Source: Cellulomonas gilvus ATCC 13127
Lineage (GTDB): Bacteria; Actinomycetota; Actinomycetes; Actinomycetales; Cellulomonadaceae
NCBI RefSeq assembly: GCF_000218545.1
Contig: NC_015671.1
Coordinates: forward strand, 2,604,001-2,668,000
DNA: 64,000 bases
Direction of reading: 5' to 3'
Shown: positions 58,237 through 64,000 of the stretch, one piece after another
How the letters are laid out: each line of letters starts with the position of its first letter
How positions within the stretch are numbered: the first letter of the stretch is position 1
The notes under the pieces: generated by a model
Told to the model about the DNA's origin: nothing
The model's database searches: none
The model's input: the letters and a program-made list of their open reading frames with translations, nothing else
Position numbers and translations under genes: made by a program

Positions 58237-60477
58237 GTGAGCCCCCGATCCGCGCAACCCCGACGCCAGGCCCGCCACGGTGCGCGCCCGCCGCGCCTGG
58301 GGGTGCACGTGGTCGAGGGCGGCGTCGAGGTCGCGGTCCTCGCCTCGCATGCGACAGGCGTCGAGCTGTGCCTGCCGGGCCCGGGCGACGGGCCCGAGCG
58401 GCGCGTGCCGTTGGCGGGGCCGCAGCAGGGCGTGTTCAGCGCGTTCGTGCCCGGCGTGCGCGCGGGCGACCGGTACGGGCTGCGCGTGCACGGCGCGTGG
58501 GACCCGGTCAACGGGCTGCGCCACAACCCGGCCAAGCTCCTGGTGGACCCGTGGGCGCGCGGGCTGGTCGGCGAGATGACGTACGGTCCGGCGACCTACG
58601 GGCACGTCGTCGACGACGAGTGCCGGGGCGATGTGTACGGTCCGGCCGACGCAAGGGACTCGGCGGGTCTGGTGCCGTGGTCGGTGGTCGTCGACCCGGG
58701 AGCGCTCACAGGTCCCGACCCCGCAGCGAACCGGCCGTGGACCGCGTGGGAGCACACCGTGGTCTACGAGGCGCACGTGCGCGGCCTGACGATGCAGCAC
58801 CCGGGCGTGCCGCCCGAGCTGCGCGGCACGTACGCGGGGCTCGCGCACCCGGCCGTGCTGGACCACCTGGTCGGTCTCGGCGTGACCGCGGTCGAGCTGC
58901 TCCCCGTCCACGCGGCGGCCACGGAGCCGCACCTGGTCGAGAAGGGCCTGACCAACTACTGGGGCTACAGCACGCTCGGCTTCTTCGCACCCGAGCCGCG
59001 GTACGCGACCGCGGCCGCGCGCGCGGCAGGCCCCCACGCGGTGCTGGCCGAGCTGCGCACCGCGGTCCACGCGCTGCACGAGGCCGGGCTCGAGGTGCTG
59101 CTCGACGTGGTCTACAACCACACGTGCGAGGGCGGTCTGCCCGGCCCGCACGTGTCCTGGCGGGGCCTGGACAACACCCTCTACTACGCGCACGACGGCG
59201 CGGTCCCCGCGAGCTACGCGGACGTCACGGGGACGGGCAACACGCTCGACTTCCGCCGCCCCGAGGTCGTGCGCATGACGCTCGACTCGTTGCGCTACTG
59301 GGCCGACGTCGTGGGCGTGGACGGCTTCCGGTTCGACCTCGCGGTGACGCTCGCCCGTGGCTCGGACGGCTTCACGCAGGACCACCCGCTCCTCGTGGCG
59401 GCCGCCACCGACCCGAGCCTGCACGGCCTCAAGCTCGTCGCCGAGCCGTGGGACGTCGGGCCCGGCGGCTGGCGCACGGGGCAGTTCATCCTCCCGTGGG
59501 CGGAGTGGAACGACCGGTTCCGGAACGCGGTGCGCTCGTTCTGGCTCGCCGACCCGGCGCGCGCCGCGCACGGCCTGCCCGGGCACCGGGTCCGTGACCT
59601 GGCGACGCGGCTGTCCGGCAGCGTGGACCTGTTCGGCCACAGCGACCCCCCGCTCACGCGCGGGCCCGGCGCGAGCGTCAACTTCGTCACCGCGCACGAC
59701 GGCTTCACGCTCGCCGACCTGGTCGCGTACGACCACAAGCACAACTCCGCCAACGGCGAGAAGAACCGGGACGGCTCCGACGACAACCGCTCGTGGAACC
59801 ACGGCGCGGAAGGCCCCGTGGACCCCGAGTCGCCCGCCGCGGTGATCGTCCCGCTGCGCCGCCGCTCGATCCGCAACCTGTTCGCGACGCTCGTGATCGC
59901 GGCGGGCACGCCGATGATCACCGCGGGCGACGAGATGGGCCGCACGCAGCGCGGCAACAACAACGCCTACTGCCAGGACTCGGAGCTCACCTGGGTGGGC
60001 TGGGACCTCGCGCCGTGGCGGCGCGACCTCCTGGCGACGACCAGGTGGCTGCTGGCTCTGCGCCGCGACCACGCCGCGCTGCGCACCGACCGCTTCTACA
60101 CCGGCCGACCGCACCGGGACGGCGGCCGGGCCGACCTCGCGTGGTTCGACGCCGCGGGTGTGGCGTTCGACCACGCGCGCTGGCACGACCCCACGGTCCG
60201 CACGCTCCAGATGCTCCGCGCGGCGCACGACGAGCGCGGCCGCGAGGACGTCGTGCTCGTCGTCGTCAACGGCGCGCTCGACCCGGTCGACGTGACCCTG
60301 AGCGGTGCCGCGGACGACCGATGGCGCCTGGTGTGGGACTCGGTGTGGGAGCACCCCGACGAGCAGCGCGCGGCGGCGATCGCCGGCGTGCTGCACGCCG
60401 CGACGGGTGACTCGACGCTGCTGGAGCCGTTGAGCATGCGCCTGTACGTGCTCGAGCTGGGCGCGTCCGCGCACTGA
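58237..60477 (+). CDS. glgX: glycogen debranching enzyme GlgX
   Basis: A 746-residue GH13 isoamylase-type enzyme that cuts alpha-1,6 branches of glycogen. An N-terminal CBM48 module (about residues 15-115; RYGLRVHGAWDPVNGLRHNP) is followed by the barrel with DVVYNHTCEG. The nucleophile Asp is in DGFRFDLAVTL, the acid Glu in LVAEPWDVG, and the third Asp in VTAHDGFTL; GDEMGRTQRGNNNAYCQD is diagnostic of GlgX. The GTG start has CACAAT 6 bases upstream. It is near glgE, giving a glycogen/alpha-glucan set. Confidence 0.93.
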   Translation: MSPRSAQPRRQARHGARPPRLGVHVVEGGVEVAVLASHATGVELCLPGPGDGPERRVPLAGPQQGVFSAFVPGVRAGDRYGLRVHGAWDPVNGLRHNPAKLLVDPWARGLVGEMTYGPATYGHVVDDECRGDVYGPADARDSAGLVPWSVVVDPGALTGPDPAANRPWTAWEHTVVYEAHVRGLTMQHPGVPPELRGTYAGLAHPAVLDHLVGLGVTAVELLPVHAAATEPHLVEKGLTNYWGYSTLGFFAPEPRYATAAARAAGPHAVLAELRTAVHALHEAGLEVLLDVVYNHTCEGGLPGPHVSWRGLDNTLYYAHDGAVPASYADVTGTGNTLDFRRPEVVRMTLDSLRYWADVVGVDGFRFDLAVTLARGSDGFTQDHPLLVAAATDPSLHGLKLVAEPWDVGPGGWRTGQFILPWAEWNDRFRNAVRSFWLADPARAAHGLPGHRVRDLATRLSGSVDLFGHSDPPLTRGPGASVNFVTAHDGFTLADLVAYDHKHNSANGEKNRDGSDDNRSWNHGAEGPVDPESPAAVIVPLRRRSIRNLFATLVIAAGTPMITAGDEMGRTQRGNNNAYCQDSELTWVGWDLAPWRRDLLATTRWLLALRRDHAALRTDRFYTGRPHRDGGRADLAWFDAAGVAFDHARWHDPTVRTLQMLRAAHDERGREDVVLVVVNGALDPVDVTLSGAADDRWRLVWDSVWEHPDEQRAAAIAGVLHAATGDSTLLEPLSMRLYVLELGASAH

Positions 60478-60498
60478 CCCGACCGGGCCCGACGCGGG

Positions 60499-60531
60499 TG
60501 TGACGCAGTCGTGTGACGCAGTCCTGTGACG
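60499..60531 (+). repeat. short 13-bp tandem repeat upstream of the flavodoxin gene
   Basis: TGTGACGCAGTC plus one base occurs twice in a row, and a third partial TGTGAC follows. It lies 67 bases before the flavodoxin-domain gene and just after glgX. TGTGA is the half-site of CRP-type regulators, so an operator role is possible. Confidence 0.45.
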
Positions 60532-60597
60532 AGCGTGACGCCCGTTCGGGACCACCGACCCACCGACACGCCCGGTCCCGTCGCCGATACTGAAGGC

Positions 60598-61134
60598 ATG
60601 TCCGCAGTCGTGGTGTACGAGTCGATGTTCGGTTGCACGCGCCAGCTCGCCGAGGCCGTCGGCGAGGGCATCGCCGCGCTCGGCGCCCGCGTCGACGTGC
60701 TCGAGGTGGGCGAGGCCAGCGCGCGCGACGACGTCGTGCTGGCGGCCGAGATGCTCGTCGTCGGCGCACCCACGCACATGCGCGGGCTCAGCACGCCGCG
60801 CACGCGTGCCCTCGCCAAGGCCCGCGGCGCGAGCGCGTCCGCCGAGCTCGGCGTGCACGAGTGGCTCGACGCGCTCCCGGGTCTGCGGGCACGCCGCACC
60901 GCGGTCTTCGAGACGCGCAACAACGGGCGCTTCGCCGGATCGGCCGGGCAGCGCATCGAGAAGATGCTCCGCAAGAGCGGTGCCGACGTGGTCGTCCCGC
61001 TGCAGTCGTTCGGCGTGGACGCGGACGACGACGGCCGCGCGAGCGTCACGCCCGCCCAGGTGGACCTCGCTGCCGCGTGGGGCCGTTCGCTCGCGCAGGA
61101 GCTGCGGCCCGACCCGATGCGCGCGGTGCTCTGA
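60598..61134 (+). CDS. flavodoxin-domain protein
   Basis: A 178-residue protein with a flavodoxin fold. VVVYESMFGCTRQLAEAVGE holds the FMN phosphate loop, and LVVGAPTHMRGLSTPRTRA is the second flavin loop. It is probably a small electron carrier or a flavodoxin-like regulator. The ATG has GATACT 6 bases upstream. It lies between glgX and an FAD dehydrogenase, both on the same strand, but nothing shows that they work together. Confidence 0.78.
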   Translation: MSAVVVYESMFGCTRQLAEAVGEGIAALGARVDVLEVGEASARDDVVLAAEMLVVGAPTHMRGLSTPRTRALAKARGASASAELGVHEWLDALPGLRARRTAVFETRNNGRFAGSAGQRIEKMLRKSGADVVVPLQSFGVDADDDGRASVTPAQVDLAAAWGRSLAQELRPDPMRAVL

Positions 61135-61205
61135 CCTGCTCGACCCCGCGTCCGCCCGGCGGATGTCCGGTGCGTCGACCCCTGCCCCGACGCGCGTCGG
61201 GTGCG

Positions 61206-61211
61206 TAGGCT
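61206..61211 (+). promoter_or_regulatory. -10 element of the leaderless FAD-dehydrogenase promoter
   Basis: TAGGCT, 7 bases before the ATG at 61219. Confidence 0.5.
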
Positions 61212-61218
61212 CCCGGCC

Positions 61219-62862
61219 ATGGGAACCCACGACGTCGTGGTCGTCGGCGCCGGTCTCGCCGGCCTGGTCGCCACCGCAGAGCTGACACGCGCGGGCCGCC
61301 GCGTCCTGCTGATCGACGCCGAGAACGCGGCGTCGTTGGGGGGCCAGGCGTTCTGGTCCTTCGGCGGCCTGTTCCTGGTGGACTCCCCCGAGCAGCGGCG
61401 CCTCGGCGTGCACGACAGCGCCGAGCTCGCGCTGTCCGACTGGCTGGGCTCGGCGCAGTTCTCGACGGACGGCTCCGACCGGTGGGGCCGGGCCTGGGCC
61501 GAGGGGTTCGTCGACTTCGCGTCGGGCGAGATGCGCGCGTGGCTGCACGGCCTGGGCGTGCGCTGGTTCCCGCTGGTGCAGTGGGCCGAGCGCGGCGGCC
61601 ACCTGGCCGGCGGGCACGGCAACTCCGTGCCGCGGTTCCACGTCACGTGGGGCACCGGTCCCGGCATCCTCGAGCCGTTCGTCCGCGCGCTGCTCGACGC
61701 GCGCCGCGACGGGCTCGTGGACGTGCGGTTCCGGCACCGCGTGACCGGCCTCGTCGTGACCGACGGGCGCGTCACCGGCGTGCGCGGCGACGTGCTCGCC
61801 CCAGCACCCGGCGAGCGCGCGGTCCCGTCGGCGCGCGACGTCGTCGACACGTTCGAGATCGCCGCGCACGACGTGGTCGTCGCGACCGGCGGCATCGGGG
61901 CGAACCACGACCTGGTGCGCGCCACGTGGCCCGCCGATGCGGGCCGGCTGCCCGCACGCATGCTGTCGGGCGTGCCGGACCACGTGGACGGCTCGGGCAT
62001 CGCCGCCGCGCGTGACGCGGGCGGCGCCGTGGTGCACTCCGACCGGATGTGGCACTACCCCGAGGGCATCACCAACCACTCCCCGGTGTGGACCGACCAC
62101 GGGATCCGCATCCTGGCCGGACCCTCGTCGCTGTGGCTCGACGCCGACGGCGACCGCCTGCCCGCCCCGCTGTTCCCGGGCTTCGACTCGCTCGGCTCGC
62201 TGCAGCACGTCACGCGACGCGGCGACGACCACTCCTGGTTCGTGCTCGACAAGACGATCCTCGGGCAGGAGTTCGCGCTGTCCGGATCCGAGCAGAACCC
62301 CGACCTGACGGGCCGCGACGTCGGGCTCCTTCTGCAGCGGGTCAAGCCCGGTGCGGTGGGGCCCGTCGAGGCGTTCGCGGAGCTGTCGCCCGAGTTCATC
62401 TGGGCGGACACGCCCGCCGAGCTGGCCGCACGCATGAACGCGCTCAGCGGACAGGACCGGATCGACGCGGGCCGGCTCGAGCGCACCATCGTCGAGCGGG
62501 ACCGGCAGGTCGCGTCCGGCCTGGGCAAGGACCCCCAGGTGGTCGCGACGGCCCAGGCGCGCACGTACGTCGTCGACCGGCTGATCCGGGTGGCCAAGCC
62601 GCACCGGCTGCTGGACCCCGCGCACGGCCCGCTGCTCGCGGTGCGGCTGTCGGTGCTGACGCGCAAGACGCTCGGCGGCCTGCACACCGACCTCGAGGGC
62701 CGGGTGCTGCGCCCGGACGGTGAGGCCCTGCCCGGGCTGTGGGCGGTCGGCGAGGCCGCGGGGTTCGGCGGCGGCGGCGTGCACGGCCACCGCGCGCTCG
62801 AGGGCACGTTCCTGGGCGGCTGCCTGTTCACCGCCCGCACCACGGCCCGCGCCCTCACCTGA
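61219..62862 (+). CDS. FAD-binding dehydrogenase (KsdD/fumarate reductase flavoprotein-like)
   Basis: A 547-residue flavoprotein. The dinucleotide-binding start is HDVVVVGAGLAGLVATAELT. GGQAFWSFGGLFLVDSPEQ follows, then a long substrate domain, and it ends with the FAD-closing motif LWAVGEAAGFGGGGVHGHRA. It belongs to the 3-ketosteroid dehydrogenase / succinate-fumarate flavoprotein superfamily. Actinobacterial members of this size are usually annotated only as FAD-binding dehydrogenase. The ATG is fixed by TAGGCT 7 bases upstream. A 52-bp tandem repeat follows the stop. Substrate unknown. Confidence 0.85.
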   Translation: MGTHDVVVVGAGLAGLVATAELTRAGRRVLLIDAENAASLGGQAFWSFGGLFLVDSPEQRRLGVHDSAELALSDWLGSAQFSTDGSDRWGRAWAEGFVDFASGEMRAWLHGLGVRWFPLVQWAERGGHLAGGHGNSVPRFHVTWGTGPGILEPFVRALLDARRDGLVDVRFRHRVTGLVVTDGRVTGVRGDVLAPAPGERAVPSARDVVDTFEIAAHDVVVATGGIGANHDLVRATWPADAGRLPARMLSGVPDHVDGSGIAAARDAGGAVVHSDRMWHYPEGITNHSPVWTDHGIRILAGPSSLWLDADGDRLPAPLFPGFDSLGSLQHVTRRGDDHSWFVLDKTILGQEFALSGSEQNPDLTGRDVGLLLQRVKPGAVGPVEAFAELSPEFIWADTPAELAARMNALSGQDRIDAGRLERTIVERDRQVASGLGKDPQVVATAQARTYVVDRLIRVAKPHRLLDPAHGPLLAVRLSVLTRKTLGGLHTDLEGRVLRPDGEALPGLWAVGEAAGFGGGGVHGHRALEGTFLGGCLFTARTTARALT

Positions 62863-62877
62863 CCCACCCCCGCCGAC

Positions 62878-63067
62878 CTGGTACCTAACCGCCAGCTCGC
62901 CGCGGACGGGGCCACCCCCACCGGCCGAACTGGTACCTAACCGCCAGCTCGCCGCGGACGGGGCCACCCCCACCGGCCGAACTGGTACTTGACCGCCAGC
63001 TCGCCGCGAACGGGGCCACCCCCACCGGCCGAACTGGTACTTGACCGCCAGGTCGTCGCGGACGGGG
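62878..63067. repeat. 52-bp tandem repeat array (about 3.7 copies)
   Basis: Units begin at 62878, 62930, 62982 and 63034, exactly 52 bases apart. Each contains CTGGTACYTRACCGCCAG and a CCACCCCCACCGGCC stretch. Copies 1-2 read TACCTAACC, and copies 3-4 read TACTTGACC. The period is not a multiple of three, and the array lies in the 313-base gap between the dehydrogenase and glgE. No gene was found in this gap. Confidence 0.92.
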
Positions 63068-63162
63068 TGGCCGCTCAGGCCTCGGGCCGTGGCGTCGCGG
63101 CTCCGTGAGGGCCGGGCGGGTGTGTCGCGCGGCTGCGGATGCTGCACCCGCGCACCTGCGGA

Positions 63163-63168
63163 TAGGTT
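63163..63168 (+). promoter_or_regulatory. -10 element of the leaderless glgE promoter
   Basis: TAGGTT, 7 bases before the GTG of glgE. Confidence 0.5.
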
Positions 63169-63175
63169 CGGGACC

Positions 63176-64000
63176 GTGACGACCTCCCCCGCCGCACCGG
63201 GTCGACGCCGCCGGACCGCCCGCGCGACGACCGTGGCCGCCCAGGCCACGCCGCCGCACGACGCCGTCACCGCGAGCGCGACGCAGACCCCGCCCGCCAC
63301 GACCCCCGCACCGGCCGATCCCGCACCAGCCGACCCCACCCCCACGGGCCCGGCGCAGGCCGGTCCCGCGCACGCCCCGATCGGCCGCATCCCGGTGGTG
63401 GACGTGTTCCCCGTCGCGGAGGCGGGCCGGTTCCCCGCCAAGGCCGTGGTCGGCGAGGCGTTCCCGGTCCGCGCGACGGTCTTCCGGGAGGGTCACGACG
63501 CGGTCGCGGCGACCGCGGTGCTGATCGACCCCGAGGGTCGCGTGCACTCGACCGCGCCGATGGTCGACGTGGCACCGGGCCTGGACCGCTACGAGGCGCG
63601 GCTGCAGCCGGACCGCACGGGCCGCTGGTCGTTCCGGGTCGAGGGCTGGTCGGACCCGTTCGCGACGTGGGCGCACGACGCCGCGATCAAGGTCGAGGCC
63701 GGCATCGACGTCGAGCTCATGCTCGCCGAGGGTGCACGCCTGCTGTCCCGCGCGGCCGACCGCACGGGCGAGGACGCGATGAGCGCACACGGTGCGGCGA
63801 CGCTGCGCGAGGCGGTCGACGCGCTGCGGGACACGCACCGGTTCCCGGGCGAGCGGCTGGCCTGGGCGCTGTCGCCGCACGTCCGCCAGGCCCTCGCGCG
63901 CGAGCCGCTGCGTGACCTGGTCAGCGCGTCGCCGGACTACCCGCTGGTCGTGGACCGCCCGCTCGCGCTGACGGGCTCGTGGTACGAGCTGTTCCCGCGC
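63176..64000 (+). CDS. glgE: alpha-1,4-glucan:maltose-1-phosphate maltosyltransferase (partial, N-terminus)
   Basis: The first 275 residues of a GH13_3 maltosyltransferase, cut by the window end. After an Ala/Pro/Thr-rich N-terminal extension of about 75 residues come the GlgE N-domain landmarks: RFPAKAVVGEAFPVRATVFR, EGHDAVAA, GRWSFRVEGWSDPFATW and VEAGIDVELMLAEGARLL. GlgE extends alpha-glucan from maltose-1-phosphate. Its closeness to glgX supports a glycogen role. The catalytic barrel lies outside the window. The GTG start is supported by TAGGTT 7 bases upstream. Confidence 0.88.
   Translation, partial: MTTSPAAPGRRRRTARATTVAAQATPPHDAVTASATQTPPATTPAPADPAPADPTPTGPAQAGPAHAPIGRIPVVDVFPVAEAGRFPAKAVVGEAFPVRATVFREGHDAVAATAVLIDPEGRVHSTAPMVDVAPGLDRYEARLQPDRTGRWSFRVEGWSDPFATWAHDAAIKVEAGIDVELMLAEGARLLSRAADRTGEDAMSAHGAATLREAVDALRDTHRFPGERLAWALSPHVRQALAREPLRDLVSASPDYPLVVDRPLALTGSWYELFPR

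Noticed and set aside
62878-63067. CRISPR array
   Set aside because: The units are contiguous 52-bp tandem copies with no variable spacers, and no cas gene is present.
58135-63441. A 1,768-codon open frame on the minus strand across glgX, the flavodoxin gene and the dehydrogenase gene
   Set aside because: It runs antisense to three well-supported genes and through the 52-bp repeats, with no recognisable domain and no start signal.

Overview
The window is high-GC DNA with GTG starts, tightly packed genes and long open antisense frames, typical of an actinobacterium. The multimodular xylanase (GH10 with CE4, CBM22-like and CBM9-like modules), the xylo-oligosaccharide uptake locus and the maltosyltransferase/debranching glycogen genes point to a plant-polymer degrader of the Cellulomonas type. 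That assignment is inferred from gene content and was not checked by a search. No rRNA, tRNA, phage, transposase or CRISPR array was seen.

Layout. 1-9.2 kb is branched-chain amino-acid biosynthesis on the minus strand: ilvB-ilvN-ilvC, then an ASCH-domain gene, leuB, ilvE and cimA. Two short leader peptides precede attenuator-type hairpins: one rich in Ile/Leu/Val codons before ilvB, and one with an Ile-Ile pair before cimA. 9.3-16.5 kb holds a lipoprotein, two paralogous ABC-2 exporter modules in tandem, a flavin-type oxidase-fold protein and a GH13 alpha-glucosidase. 16.5-26.8 kb holds two different dihydroxy-acid dehydratases (a [2Fe-2S]-type and an E. coli-like long type). Between them lie a membrane GGDEF-EAL protein and a tandem pair of secreted PQQ-propeller proteins. 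The pair shares an almost identical 600-bp 3' end and is bracketed by a diverged inverted repeat of about 56 bp.

27-41 kb is a xylan-utilisation region. A GH3 enzyme, two sugar ABC permeases and a binding protein form one operon, transcribed divergently from a LacI-type regulator, in the same order as the Streptomyces bxl locus. A POT-family transporter, a GNAT acetyltransferase and the 1,538-residue esterase/xylanase follow. The regulator/transporter intergenic region and the xylanase promoter share an AT-rich CGTTAT motif repeated every 12 bp, which suggests co-regulation.

41-64 kb is mostly housekeeping: gatCAB, orphan nrdI, a ROK regulator, a double-GNAT protein, ligA, a MetE-like protein, mnmA with its cysteine desulfurase, a phosphotransferase-fold kinase, a phosphofructokinase and etfBA. 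It ends with glycogen metabolism (glgX and the start of glgE), a flavodoxin-domain protein, an FAD-dependent dehydrogenase and a 52-bp tandem repeat. Many genes have a TAnnnT -10 hexamer 6-7 bases before the start codon, the signature of leaderless transcripts; this was used to choose several starts.
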